58,934 bases of DNA from Kitasatospora sp. DSM 101779 (GCF_025655475.1 NZ_JAHTIK010000001.1:1931624-1990557), one strand, 5' to 3'; numbered from the stretch's first letter, positions 16,644 through 25,314 are shown. Notes: generated by a model from the sequence alone, not told the origin. Translations and numbers: made by a program.

Positions 16644-17855
16644 ATGCAGGACATCGCCGCGCAGCTCAACGCCTGGCACGCGTCCGGGCGCTCCTTCGCC
16701 GTGGCCACCGTCGTCGCCGTCTCCGGCAGCGCCCCGCGCGACCCCGGCGCCGCCCTCGCCGTCGACGAGTACGGCGAGGCGATCGGCTCGGTCTCCGGCG
16801 GCTGCGTCGAGAGCGCCGTCTACGACCTCTGCCAGGAGGCGATCCGCACCGGCGAACCCGTCCTCGAACGCTTCGGCTACAGCGACGAGGACGCCTTCGC
16901 CGTCGGCCTCACCTGCGGCGGCGTCCTCGACGTCTTCGTCCAGCCGGTCGTGCCGGGCACCGACCTGGCCGTCGACACCGCCATCACCTACACCGCCTCC
17001 GGCACGCCCGTCGCCCTCGCCCGGATCGTCTCCGGCCCGGACGCCCTGCTGGGCGCCGCCGTCGCCGTCACCGCCGACACCCACCACGGCAGCCTCTCCC
17101 CCGCCGGCTCCGCCACCCCCGGGCCCACCACGCTGTCGCTGGAGCGCTCGATCGTCGCCGAGGCCCGCGCCATGCTCGACGCCGGCCGCACCGGCACCGT
17201 CGTCCTCGCCCTCGACGGCCGCCCCTGCGACCCGACCGACCAGGGCACCGTCACCGTCCTCGTCGAGGCCCACGTCCCCGCCCCCCGTATGATCGTCTTC
17301 GGCGCCATCGACTTCGCCGCCGCCGTCGTCCGCATCGGCAAGTTCCTCGGCTACCACGTCACCGTCTGCGACGCCCGCCCCGTCTTCGCCACCGCCCGCC
17401 GCTTCCCCGACGCCGACGAGATCGTCGTCGACTGGCCGCACCGCTACCTCGACACCCAGCACCACCGCATCGACGGCCGCACCGTCCTGTGCGTCCTCAC
17501 CCACGACGCCAAATTCGACATCCCCCTCCTCGAACGCGCCCTGCGCCTGCCCGTCGGCTACATCGGCGCCATGGGCTCCCGCCGCACCCACCGCGACCGC
17601 AACACCCGCCTGCGCGAGGCCGGCCTCACCGACACCGAGATCGCCCGCCTCCGCTCCCCCATCGGCCTCGACCTCGGCGCCCGCACCCCCGAGGAGACCG
17701 CCGTCTCCGTCGCCGCCGAAATCGTCGCCCACCGCCGCGGCGGCAGCTGCCTGCCCCTCTCCGCCGGCGACGGCCCCATCCACCACGACCTGACGGCGGT
17801 CGCACCCGAGCCGGAACCCGAGCCGAAGCCGCGACAGCGGCCGCACGCAGCCTGA
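16644..17855 (+). CDS. xdhC: XdhC-family molybdenum cofactor sulfuration/insertion protein
   Basis: 403 residues. The N-terminal XdhC_CoxI domain shows VSGSAPRDPGAA and GSVSGGCVESAV (around residues 27-60) and GLTCGGVLDVFV (near 92). The C-terminal Rossmann domain (about 210-370) shows VFGAIDFAAAVVRIGKFLG and GYIGAMGSRRTHRDR. XdhC binds and sulfurates the cofactor for xanthine dehydrogenase. It has a charged Pro/Glu/Lys tail of about 25 residues. It lies downstream of the enzyme genes and permease, and a hairpin separates it from the permease. Confidence 0.92.
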   Translation: MQDIAAQLNAWHASGRSFAVATVVAVSGSAPRDPGAALAVDEYGEAIGSVSGGCVESAVYDLCQEAIRTGEPVLERFGYSDEDAFAVGLTCGGVLDVFVQPVVPGTDLAVDTAITYTASGTPVALARIVSGPDALLGAAVAVTADTHHGSLSPAGSATPGPTTLSLERSIVAEARAMLDAGRTGTVVLALDGRPCDPTDQGTVTVLVEAHVPAPRMIVFGAIDFAAAVVRIGKFLGYHVTVCDARPVFATARRFPDADEIVVDWPHRYLDTQHHRIDGRTVLCVLTHDAKFDIPLLERALRLPVGYIGAMGSRRTHRDRNTRLREAGLTDTEIARLRSPIGLDLGARTPEETAVSVAAEIVAHRRGGSCLPLSAGDGPIHHDLTAVAPEPEPEPKPRQRPHAA

Positions 17856-17997
17856 GCACAGGGTGGTCCGGTCGGCCCGGTCGGTCCGGGTGCGGGGCCG
17901 CCTCCGCGGCGCGACGCTGGAGACCTGAGGACCGCCCCCCACCCGGCGAGGTCCGAGCGGCCGGCCGGTCGTTCTCCGCACCGAAGGGACCACCGCC

Positions 17998-18297
17998 ATG
18001 CGCATGCTGATCCAGGCCTCGATCGACACCGAGCGCTCCAACGCCGTGGTCGCCGCGGGGAAGATGCCCGAGTCGGTGGAGGAGATGCTCAACACCCTCA
18101 AGCCCGAGGCGGCCTACTTCTACCCGCTGCACGGCCGCCGGGGCTTCACCATGGTGGTGAACATCGCCGACGAGGCCGACCTGATCCCCCTCGTCGAACC
18201 GCTCTGGACGGAGATGGGCGCCGACGTCGAGGTGGTCCCCTGCCTCACCGCCCAGGAACTCCAGACCGGCCTCGCCCGCCTCACCGCCCAGTCCTAA
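17998..18297 (+). CDS. Small conserved-type protein, DUF3303-like
   Basis: 99 residues, no signal peptide or membrane helix. It reads as a single alpha/beta ferredoxin-like fold (MRMLIQASIDTERSN, AAYFYPLHGRRGFTMVVNI, PLVEPLWTEMGADVEVVPC), resembling small DUF3303/muconolactone-isomerase-type proteins. It may bind a small ligand; function unknown. The start at 17998 follows GAAGGGACC. It stands alone after xdhC, and its 3' end faces the vapC stop only 18 bp away. Confidence 0.75.
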   Translation: MRMLIQASIDTERSNAVVAAGKMPESVEEMLNTLKPEAAYFYPLHGRRGFTMVVNIADEADLIPLVEPLWTEMGADVEVVPCLTAQELQTGLARLTAQS

Positions 18298-18315
18298 CGG
18301 GACTCGCCCCGGAGG

Positions 18316-18732
18316 TCAGTCGGCCTCACCGGCGGGGACCACCCACCGCGTCGGCTGGCCGGTGACCTGCGCGATCATGTCGTAGTCGCCGTCGTAGTGC
18401 AGCACGGTGACGCCGTGGCGCTCCGCCGTCGCGGCGATCACCAGGTCGGCGGTCGACACCGCCCGCCAGTTGCCCGCACCGACCAGGAGCACCTGGACGT
18501 CCAGCGCCCGGTCCCAGACCTCGTGGGTCGTCGGCAGCCAGTCGAAGCCGCGCATCTCGTCGCGGATGCGCTCGGCCTCGGCCTTCGACCGGGCGCTGCG
18601 CAGGACCTCCAGTTCGACCGCCGCGCAGACGGCCAGCAGGCCTGCGTTGTGGAGCGGTTCCACCGCCCTGCGAACGGCCTGCTTGGGGAATCGCGCGAGG
18701 GTCGAGGTGTCGATCAGAAAGCGTTCCGTCAT
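18316..18732 (-). CDS. vapC: PIN-domain toxin, VapC-like
   Basis: 138-residue PIN-domain ribonuclease. The acidic catalytic set is present: D in FLIDTSTLAR (residue 8), E in CAAVELEVLRS, D in VSTADLVIAATAE and D in LHYDGDYDMIA. Toxins of this family cleave tRNA or rRNA when not bound by VapB. The start overlaps the antitoxin stop by 4 bp (ATGA), so translation is coupled. Confidence 0.92.
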   Translation of the reverse strand: MTERFLIDTSTLARFPKQAVRRAVEPLHNAGLLAVCAAVELEVLRSARSKAEAERIRDEMRGFDWLPTTHEVWDRALDVQVLLVGAGNWRAVSTADLVIAATAERHGVTVLHYDGDYDMIAQVTGQPTRWVVPAGEAD

Positions 18733-18941
18733 GCCGCCCGGTGCTCCGAATCACCCTCCACCGGCCCGGTGAGGTCCGGCAGGCCGCCTTCGGCCAACCA
18801 GTTCAGGAAGGACTCCCGCTTCCGCCGCTTGATCGCATCGGCGAGCGCGGCGTTCACGGTGGCCACCTTCGTGGTGGTGCCGAAGATCTCCGCGGCCTCG
18901 GCCAGCAGCTCGTCGTCCACATCTATCACCGTGCGCGTCAT
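18729..18941 (-). CDS. vapB: VapB-type antitoxin
   Basis: 70 residues. The N-terminal ribbon-helix-helix pattern MTRTVIDVDDELLAEAAEIFGTTTKVATVNAAL is the classic type II VapB DNA-binding domain; the C-terminal third (ESFLNWLAEGGLPDL) would wrap the toxin. GGGAGG precedes the ATG at 18941. A perfect inverted repeat lies 18 bp upstream and is the expected autoregulatory operator. Confidence 0.92.
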   Translation of the reverse strand: MTRTVIDVDDELLAEAAEIFGTTTKVATVNAALADAIKRRKRESFLNWLAEGGLPDLTGPVEGDSEHRAA

Positions 18942-18958
18942 GGCAACCTCCCGAGGCA

Positions 18959-18990
18959 GTGATATCGAATCTCATGCTATCCGATATCAC
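18959..18990 (-). promoter_or_regulatory. Putative VapBC operator, 9-bp inverted repeat
   Basis: GTGATATCG (18959-18967) and CGATATCAC (18982-18990) form a perfect dyad with a 14-bp spacer in an AT-richer island, just upstream of vapB. Ribbon-helix-helix antitoxins typically bind such repeats over their own promoter. The inference is from position and symmetry. Confidence 0.7.
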
Positions 18991-19003
18991 GGCCCCGTGG
19001 CCG

Positions 19004-20722
19004 TCAGCCGATGTCGAGGCGGGCGAGGCGGCGCAGGAGCGCGGGGCTGAGGCGGCCGAGGAGGCGGGCGGCCTTGGCCTCGAAGGTGACCGGGACGACC
19101 GGCTTGCCGGTGCGGACGGCGCGGAGGATCTCGGCGGCGACCTTCTCGGGCGGGAAGCCCCGGCGGGCGTAGGCCTTGGTGGCCTTGGCCCGCTTGGCGG
19201 CCTGCTCGTCCGGGTCGGTGCCGGAGAAGGTGGTGGTGCTGGTGATGTTGGTCGCCACGATGCCGGGGCAGATCGCGGAGACGCCGATCCCGTGCGGGGC
19301 GAGCTCGGCCCGCAGGCAGTCCGAGAGCATCAGCACCCCGGCCTTGCTGGTGGCGTACGCGGCCAGCGACTTCGCCGGCAGGTAGGCGGCCGCCGAGGCC
19401 AGGTTGACGATGTGTCCGCCTCCGCCGCGGGCCACCATCAGGGCGCCGAAGGCGCGGCAGCCGTGGATGACGCCCCAGAGGTTGACGTCCAGGACGCGCT
19501 GCCACTCCTTCTCGGTGGTCTGCAGGAAGGTCCCGGCGTGGCCGATCCCGGCGTTGTTGACCACCACGTCGGGCACGCCGTGCTCGGCGGCGACCTGCCG
19601 GGCGAAGGCGTCCACGGCCTCGCCGTCGGAGACGTCCACCCGGATCGCGTGCGCCCGGGGGCCGACCAGGCCGCAGAGTTCGGCGGTGCGTTCGGCGGCG
19701 GCGAGGTCGAGGTCGCAGACCACCACCCGGTCGCCCTGCTCGGCGAAGGCCAGCGCGGTCGCCCGCCCGATGCCGCTGCCGCCGCCGGTGACCACCGCGA
19801 GCCGGCCGCTCACCGGCGGGCCCTGGACGTGTCCGGCGGCGACCCGGGTGACGTGTTCGCGGACGAGCCGGGCCACTGTGCCGCCCTTCTCCAGCAGTGC
19901 CGACCAGTGGCCGGCGTCCAGGGTGCGGCGGGTCAGGTGGGGCACCCAGCGCTCCAGGCCCTCGGAGAGGAAGGTGGAGACGTAGCGGTCCCGCTCCAGG
20001 GTGATCAGCTGGACGGGCACCTCGGTCGGCCGTTCGCGCGGACTGCGCAGCACCGGCCGGAAGTTGGCCCGGTAGAGCTCGATCCCGCGGACGGCGTCCC
20101 GGCCGAGGGTGGGCTGCGGGTGGCCGGGCCGCGGGGTGACGGCCTCCATCCGGTGCAGCACGGTCGGCCAGGCGCGGGCCAGGAAGAGCCGCCAGACGGC
20201 CGGTGCCAGGTAGGGCAGTTGGAAGGCCGTGATGTACCAGGAGTGCACGCCCTGGACGAGCAGCTGACGCAGGTGCCGCGGGGTGGGGCGGCGCATCCGG
20301 TGCCGGATCCAGTGGCCGATGTGGTCCAGCGACGGTCCGGAGACGGTGGTGTAGGAGGCGATCCGGCGGTGCGCTCCGGGCTCGGTGACGGCCTCCCAGG
20401 ACTGGATGGAGCCCCAGTCGTGGGCGACCACGTGCACCGGATCGTCCGGGCTCACGGCGTCGGCGACGGCGAACAGGTCGGCGCCGAGGTGCTCCAGCCG
20501 GTAGCCGTCCCGGGCGGCGGGCACGCCGGAACCGCCGGCGCCGCGGACGTCGTAGCGGACGACGTGGTGGTCGACGGCGAGGTCGGCGGCGACGTCGTCC
20601 CAGACCGCGTGGGTGTCCGGGTAGCCGTGCACCAGCAGGACGGTCGGCCGGGCCGGGTCGCCCTGCTCGTACACGGCCAGCGGCAGCCCGCCGGAGTGGA
20701 CGGTGCGGCGGCGGATGGTCAT
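19004..20722 (-). CDS. Epoxide-hydrolase-like alpha/beta hydrolase fused to SDR dehydrogenase (EphD-type)
   Basis: 572 residues in two domains. Residues about 1-295 are an alpha/beta hydrolase with the oxyanion motif HGYPDT, the Asp nucleophile elbow AHDWGS, and a late GHWSALLE His, the pattern of epoxide hydrolases rather than Ser esterases. Residues about 300-572 are a short-chain dehydrogenase with TGGGSGIG, VVNNAGIG and the YATSK active site. This fusion resembles mycobacterial EphD. It could open an epoxide to a diol and oxidise it, probably on a lipid. The start overlaps the M24 gene stop (ATGA). It is the last gene of a four-gene operon headed by a di-iron protein. Confidence 0.88.
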   Translation of the reverse strand: MTIRRRTVHSGGLPLAVYEQGDPARPTVLLVHGYPDTHAVWDDVAADLAVDHHVVRYDVRGAGGSGVPAARDGYRLEHLGADLFAVADAVSPDDPVHVVAHDWGSIQSWEAVTEPGAHRRIASYTTVSGPSLDHIGHWIRHRMRRPTPRHLRQLLVQGVHSWYITAFQLPYLAPAVWRLFLARAWPTVLHRMEAVTPRPGHPQPTLGRDAVRGIELYRANFRPVLRSPRERPTEVPVQLITLERDRYVSTFLSEGLERWVPHLTRRTLDAGHWSALLEKGGTVARLVREHVTRVAAGHVQGPPVSGRLAVVTGGGSGIGRATALAFAEQGDRVVVCDLDLAAAERTAELCGLVGPRAHAIRVDVSDGEAVDAFARQVAAEHGVPDVVVNNAGIGHAGTFLQTTEKEWQRVLDVNLWGVIHGCRAFGALMVARGGGGHIVNLASAAAYLPAKSLAAYATSKAGVLMLSDCLRAELAPHGIGVSAICPGIVATNITSTTTFSGTDPDEQAAKRAKATKAYARRGFPPEKVAAEILRAVRTGKPVVPVTFEAKAARLLGRLSPALLRRLARLDIG

Positions 20723-21549
20723 GCGGCCTCCTCCTGGAGCGTCCAGCGCCGCACGTGCGGCAGGTCGTCGTCGAGCCAGAACGCGTCGTCGTCCGTGACG
20801 ACGAGCAGTTCCTCGAACTTGATGCCCACGTCCCGGAAGCCGATGTGCGGCTCGACCGCCCACAGGCCCGGGGTGGGTGCGTGCCGGGACGAGCGGCCGT
20901 CCGCCCAGAGCGGGGAGCGGCCGTGCAGCCGCTCGCCGATCAGCTCCCGGCCGAGCGTCTGGAGTGTACGCACGCCGAAGCCGAAGAGGGTGACGCCGGC
21001 CGGGCCGCGGGCGGTGGTCCGGGTGACCCGGTGGCCGATCACCCGGCCGGGGTAGACCCGGTGCCGGTTGTCGTAGCCGTGCACGGCGAGCTGGGCGTCC
21101 ACCGCCGCGTACACCTCGTTCAGCGGCTTGCGGGCCCTGACCTCGGCGAGGATCAGCTCCCGGTAGACCTTCAGGTCGGCGGCGAGGCGGTCCCACACCG
21201 GGTTCTCGCCGACCTTGCCGCCGTAGCCGATGTCCGCGGTGTAGCCGTCCACCACCGGCGCGCAGTCCAGCACGTACGGCATGCCCTCCTCCAGCCGGCG
21301 CCCGCCGGCGAAGAACTGCAGCGGAGTGTGGAAGTGCCGGAAGGCCGTGCGGTCACCGAACCAGGCGAACGGCACGTGGAAGTAGTCCTGCACCCCGGCC
21401 CGTTCCAGGCAGCGGCGCAGCTTCGCGGTCGCCTGCCGCTCGGTGACACCGGGTTCGATCCAGGCGGCGACCTGCTCCGCACAGTGGTAGGCGAGTTGCT
21501 GGGTCTCGCGGAAGCGGGCAAGGTCGTGCTCGTCGTACGGGAAACTCAC
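20719..21549 (-). CDS. M24 (creatinase/prolidase-fold) metallopeptidase-like protein
   Basis: 276 residues. Metal ligands typical of M24 appear in order: D in DCAPVVDGYTADIGY (two Asp), H in VIGHRVTR, E in LWAVEPHIGF and E in GIKFEELLVV. It is shorter than prolidases, consisting of the pita-bread domain only. Either a peptidase or a non-peptidase pita-bread enzyme is possible. The start is the GTG at 21549, which follows GAGGAG; the open frame upstream looks non-coding. It lies 16 bp after the reductase and overlaps the hydrolase-SDR gene by 4 bp. Confidence 0.82.
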   Translation of the reverse strand: MSFPYDEHDLARFRETQQLAYHCAEQVAAWIEPGVTERQATAKLRRCLERAGVQDYFHVPFAWFGDRTAFRHFHTPLQFFAGGRRLEEGMPYVLDCAPVVDGYTADIGYGGKVGENPVWDRLAADLKVYRELILAEVRARKPLNEVYAAVDAQLAVHGYDNRHRVYPGRVIGHRVTRTTARGPAGVTLFGFGVRTLQTLGRELIGERLHGRSPLWADGRSSRHAPTPGLWAVEPHIGFRDVGIKFEELLVVTDDDAFWLDDDLPHVRRWTLQEEAA

Positions 21550-21565
21550 GGCTCTCCTCGGCGGT

Positions 21566-22651
21566 TCAGAGGTCCAGGACGAGGGTCTCGCCCTCGGCGG
21601 CACGGGAGACGCAGGGCAGCAGGGCACCGCCCGCGCGCTCGGCCGGGGTCAGCCGGCGGTCGCGGTGCTCGGGCGTCCCGTCCAGCACCCGCACCCGGCA
21701 GATGCCGCAGAAGCCCTGCCTGCAGGAGTACGGCAGGTCGGGACGGAAGTCGCGGGCCACGTCCAGGGCGGACCGGTCGGCGGGCACGGCGAGTTCGGGA
21801 CCGTCGGCACCGAGCCGGACGGTGAACGGGTGACCGCCGGTCACCGGGGCCGCACCGAACCGCTCGAAGTGCAGTGCACGGGCCGGCGAGGCGTCGAACG
21901 CCCGCTGGACGGCGGCCAGCATCGGCGCCGGGCCGCAGCAGTAGACGGCAGCGCCGCGCGGGGCCCGGGCGAGCAGCTCGGCGGCGTCCGGTACACCGTC
22001 GCGGTCGTCGGTACGGATCTCCACGCGGCCCGGGTCGAGGGCGCGCAGCTCCGCGGTGAACGGCAGCGCCGCGGCCGTACGGCCCGTGTGCACCAGCCGC
22101 CAGTCGAGGCCGAGCGACCGCGCCTGACGGGCCATCGGCAGCAGCGGCGTGATGCCGATGCCACCGGCCAGCAGCAGCACGGCGGGCTCCGCACAGAAGG
22201 CGAAACCGTTGCGCGGGCGGGCGGCGGTCAGCAGAGCGCCGACCGCCACCTCGTCGTGCAGCTCGACCGACCCGCCGCCGCCGTCGGCGATCCGGCGCAC
22301 CGCGATCCGGTAGCGGTGCCGGTCGGCCGGGTCGCCGCAGAGGGAGTAGTGGCGCTGCCGGCCGGAGGGCAGGGTGAGGAGCAGCCGCGCACCGGGCTGC
22401 CAGGCGGGCAGCGGGCCACCGGAGGGTTCGGCGAGGTCGAGGGCGGCCACGTCCTCGGCCACCGCGCGGCGACCTGTGACCACCAGGCGCAGGGGCGGGA
22501 CGGGGGCGGGGGCCGCCCTGCGGGGGCTGCGACGCAGCCCGGGACTGCCGAGGGCCGGGCTGTAGCGGTCGCCGAAGGCGGTGAGCCACCGCATGAAGCG
22601 GTCGTCCCGGGGGCGGCCGTACAGGTCGGGCGGCGGAGTGACGAGATCCAT
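21566..22651 (-). CDS. PDR/VanB-type flavin reductase with C-terminal [2Fe-2S] ferredoxin domain
   Basis: 361 residues. It shows the flavin motif RHYSLCG (around residue 130), the nicotinamide-binding GGIGITPLLPMA (about 190), CCGPAPML, and a C-terminal plant-type ferredoxin with CX4CX2C (SCRQGFCGIC) and a final Cys in LPCVS. It should pass electrons from NAD(P)H to an oxygenase. The extended, Pro-rich N-terminus (RPRDDRFMRWLTAFGDRYSP) is shared with reductases of this actinobacterial operon type. The adjacent upstream gene encodes a protein with di-iron ligands, its likely redox partner. The ATG at 22651 is chosen over an open frame starting at 22744. Confidence 0.88.
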   Translation of the reverse strand: MDLVTPPPDLYGRPRDDRFMRWLTAFGDRYSPALGSPGLRRSPRRAAPAPVPPLRLVVTGRRAVAEDVAALDLAEPSGGPLPAWQPGARLLLTLPSGRQRHYSLCGDPADRHRYRIAVRRIADGGGGSVELHDEVAVGALLTAARPRNGFAFCAEPAVLLLAGGIGITPLLPMARQARSLGLDWRLVHTGRTAAALPFTAELRALDPGRVEIRTDDRDGVPDAAELLARAPRGAAVYCCGPAPMLAAVQRAFDASPARALHFERFGAAPVTGGHPFTVRLGADGPELAVPADRSALDVARDFRPDLPYSCRQGFCGICRVRVLDGTPEHRDRRLTPAERAGGALLPCVSRAAEGETLVLDL

Positions 22652-22797
22652 CGGTGGCGGCTCCGTGGCGATCGATATCGGAACATGAGGGGCGACCTCA
22701 GCGGCGCGGGAGGGCGTCCCCCAGGGGCGCGTGGGTGCACCCACAGCGCGCAGAACGGAGGCATCCCCCCCAGAGGGGCGCCTTGGGGGTTGCCCCC

Positions 22798-23691
22798 TCA
22801 GTGGGTGGCGGCTGCGCGGGCGGCCGGGGAGGTGGCCAGGTAGCCGAGGGCCTGGCTGGAGGAGCCTTCCTGGGTGGGGTGGTAGCCGGGCTTGAAGTAG
22901 CGGGCGGCGGAGCGGGCCATCGCCCTCGGGTCGGGCAGCAGGCCGCGGCGGGCCTGCACCTGCGCCTCACGCCAGGTCGGCCGGATCCTGCCGCGGAGTT
23001 CGGGGTCGGCGGCGAGCAGGAACCGCACTCCGCGCACCCACAGGTGCACCAGCAGCGGCCCGGAGACGAGCATGCCGCGCATCCGCCGCAGGTAGCCCGG
23101 GTCGAGGTGGACCAGCAGGTCGTAGGCGACGCTGCGGTGCTCGACCTCCTCGGCGCCGTGCCAGCGCAGCAGGTCGAGCATGGTGGGGTCGGCCTGGGCG
23201 CGGTCCAGGCCGGGCGAGTTGAGCGCCCAGTTGCCGAGGAAGGCGGTGAAGTGTTCGATCGCGGCGACGAAGGCGACCCGCTCGATGATGTTCTCGCGGC
23301 GCCGGCGGCCCGTCAGGCCGGGCTTGTCGCCGAGGACGCGGTGGAAGAGCCAGCCGATCTGGCGGAGGTAGGGGCGGGGGTCGAGTCCCTGGCCGAGCAG
23401 GTGGTCGAGGACCTCTTGGTGGGCCTCGGCGTGGATGGCCTCCTGGCCGATGAAGCCGAGGACCTCCTCGCGGAGCTGCTCGTCGGTGATCATCGGCAGG
23501 GCGTCGGAGAAGACCCGGACGAACCAGCGTTCGCCCTCCGGGAGGAGCAGGTGGAGCACGTTGATGGTGTGGGTGGCGAACGGCTCGTCGGGGATCCAGT
23601 GCAGCGGCAGGCTGGACCAGTCGAACTGCACGTCGCGGGGTTCCAGGACGAGGCTGTCGTGGACCCGCGGGGGCTGGGTGGTGCCGGGCAT
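22798..23691 (-). CDS. PF10118 'metal-dependent hydrolase' with ferritin-like di-iron ligand set
   Basis: 297 residues, matching proteins usually annotated as predicted metal-dependent hydrolase (PF10118). The sequence shows the carboxylate di-iron arrangement: E54 (GERWFVRVF), E84xxH87 (QEAIHAEAH), E146 (AIEHFTAF) and E182xxH185 (EEVEHRSVAYD). The spacings E54-E84 (30) and E146-E182 (36) are those of four-helix di-iron oxidases and oxygenases. I therefore infer an oxygen-activating enzyme rather than a hydrolase, probably lipid-directed. It is the first gene of the operon with the reductase and EphD-like fusion. The family match is recalled; the di-iron reading is my inference. Confidence 0.78.
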   Translation of the reverse strand: MPGTTQPPRVHDSLVLEPRDVQFDWSSLPLHWIPDEPFATHTINVLHLLLPEGERWFVRVFSDALPMITDEQLREEVLGFIGQEAIHAEAHQEVLDHLLGQGLDPRPYLRQIGWLFHRVLGDKPGLTGRRRRENIIERVAFVAAIEHFTAFLGNWALNSPGLDRAQADPTMLDLLRWHGAEEVEHRSVAYDLLVHLDPGYLRRMRGMLVSGPLLVHLWVRGVRFLLAADPELRGRIRPTWREAQVQARRGLLPDPRAMARSAARYFKPGYHPTQEGSSSQALGYLATSPAARAAATH

Positions 23692-23765
23692 GGGTGAGCC
23701 TCCTGGCCTGCGGTGGCGGCTTCGACCCTGGCAACGTACTCGCGGGTAGCAGGCCCGGCAAGGGC

Positions 23766-23789
23766 CTTATCGACATTGAGTCTAATAAG
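23766..23789 (-). promoter_or_regulatory. Possible operator/promoter of the di-iron operon
   Basis: An AT-rich island in an otherwise GC-rich 130-bp gap contains CTTAT and ATAAG as inverted arms (23766-23770, 23785-23789), about 75 bp upstream of the first gene. Symmetry is short, so this is only a candidate regulator site. Confidence 0.35.
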
Positions 23790-23821
23790 TTTCCGAGCAT
23801 CGCTCCGCGCCGGTCCCGGGC

Positions 23822-24460
23822 TCAGTCCGGCAACGGCGCGGCGCCGCGGACTGCGGCACGGATCTGCGTCAGGAAGGACTCGACCGCGAGCAGGGCCATC
23901 AGCAGGGCGAGAGCCCCGGTGAAGAGGCCGAAGGCCGTCGCACCGAGGATGGTGACGAGTGCGTGGTCGTCGAGCGATCCGTCGTCCGGGTCCATCCAGA
24001 GCCGGATCCGGCGGCCGTCCGGGTGGTCCCCGGCGAGGCGCCGCTCGGTCAACTGCCGCCCGTCGAAGGTCCAGGAGTGCAGGCAGCCGTAGCGGTCGCC
24101 GAACGGCCCGGCGGCCTCCTGGTACACCTGGCACTCCGTCACGGTGACGCTGACCGCCTGCGGAGTCCGGTACCAGTCACGGGTGCGCTCCACCGCCCGG
24201 CCGGCCAGCTCGGCACCGATGCAGAGCATGGCCAGGAAGAACAGGGCCGCCAGGCAGCCGACGAGCACATCGGCCCTGGCCAGCAGGCCGCCGAGGAACG
24301 CCAGCACCAGGCCGCCGAGCAGCAGGAACAACACCGGCCCGGCCGGGTCCAGCTGCCAGTCCACGCCGGCGGAGTAGGCGATCGCCGCGGCCGACGGGAC
24401 GGCGGCCGCCAGCCCGGCCGCGACGCACAGCAGGCCGAACGGCCGAACCCCGGTGGTCAT
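23822..24460 (-). CDS. Four-helix membrane protein of DUF3592-like type
   Basis: 212 residues. Three N-terminal membrane segments (about residues 7-28, 40-60, 64-86), an extracytoplasmic or cytoplasmic middle (about 95-165) with two Cys (ECQVYQEAAGPFGDRYGC) and a RxRLWMDPDDG motif, and one C-terminal helix. The LWMDP/DDG stretch resembles DUF3592 domains, where a short beta module sits between helices. Function unknown. The start ATG at 24460 gives the first membrane helix; no close operon partner. Confidence 0.65.
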   Translation of the reverse strand: MTTGVRPFGLLCVAAGLAAAVPSAAAIAYSAGVDWQLDPAGPVLFLLLGGLVLAFLGGLLARADVLVGCLAALFFLAMLCIGAELAGRAVERTRDWYRTPQAVSVTVTECQVYQEAAGPFGDRYGCLHSWTFDGRQLTERRLAGDHPDGRRIRLWMDPDDGSLDDHALVTILGATAFGLFTGALALLMALLAVESFLTQIRAAVRGAAPLPD

Positions 24461-24528
24461 GGCTTCCCCCTCCGACGGCGCCGGCCACCATCGGATCCTG
24501 CCCGGGCCGGGACGGGTCCACGCCGGGG

Positions 24529-25314
24529 CTACACCGCCATCGCGAGCATCAGCGGGGCGGCGCGCAGGGACAGGAGCTCGGCTGCGGCGCGCAGGCGGTG
24601 GGTCTCGGTGGCGGGCAGGGAGGTGGCCAGGCAGCCGACGGTGGCGCCGGCGGTGACGGGGACGGCCGCGCAGACGGTGCCCAGCGCGTACTCCTGGAGG
24701 TCGAGCACGGGGACGGTGGCGGGCTGCCGGTCCAGGCGGTGCAGCAGTTGCTCGGTGTCGGTGATGGTGCGGGAGGTGAGCCGGGCGACGGGGTGGCGGG
24801 CGAGGTGGTCGCGGCGGCCGTTGTGGTCGAGCTGCCCGAGCAGGCACTTGCCCATCGCGCTGGCGTGGGCCGTCGCCCGGAAGTCCACCCACTCCTGGAC
24901 GGCGGGCGCGTGGTCGGCGGCGGAGACGGCCTCCACGGTCAGTTCGCCGTCGTGGTAGCGGCTGAAGTAGACGGCGGCGCCGAGTTCGTCGCGCAGGTCG
25001 GCGAGCCGGCGGTGCAGTCGCGCCCGGACGAGCTGTTCGCGGTTCTGCTGGCCGAGTACGGTGAGCGCGCCGCCGAGCAGCCAGACGCCGTCGTCGAAGA
25101 GCAGGTAGCCCTCGCACTCCAGGGTCTCGGCGAGTTCCCGCACGGCCGCGGCCTGCAGGCCGAGTTCGCGGGCCAGCCGGGTGGTGTCGACGCCGTACGG
25201 GTGCCGGTCGACGGCCTCCAGCAGGCGCAGTGCGCGGTGCAGCGGCCCGTAGGGGTTCGGGTTCGGGCGGCCGTGGGCGGGGCCGGTCCGGCGGCCCCGG
25301 CTCGGTGCCGGCAT
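24529..25314 (-). CDS. IclR-family transcriptional regulator
   Basis: 261 residues. N-terminal winged helix (about 25-85: LHRALRLLEAVDRHP, DTTRLARELGLQAAAVRELAETL) and C-terminal IclR effector domain with HASAMGKCLLGQL near residue 150 and VCAAVPV near 225. The effector pocket Cys is replaced in the usual position. It is adjacent to catalase and the allantoicase gene, so it may act on the ureide or oxidative part of the island, separately from the AllR-like regulator at 40134. Target unknown. The ATG at 25314 gives a basic N-terminal extension. Confidence 0.8.
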   Translation of the reverse strand: MPAPSRGRRTGPAHGRPNPNPYGPLHRALRLLEAVDRHPYGVDTTRLARELGLQAAAVRELAETLECEGYLLFDDGVWLLGGALTVLGQQNREQLVRARLHRRLADLRDELGAAVYFSRYHDGELTVEAVSAADHAPAVQEWVDFRATAHASAMGKCLLGQLDHNGRRDHLARHPVARLTSRTITDTEQLLHRLDRQPATVPVLDLQEYALGTVCAAVPVTAGATVGCLATSLPATETHRLRAAAELLSLRAAPLMLAMAV

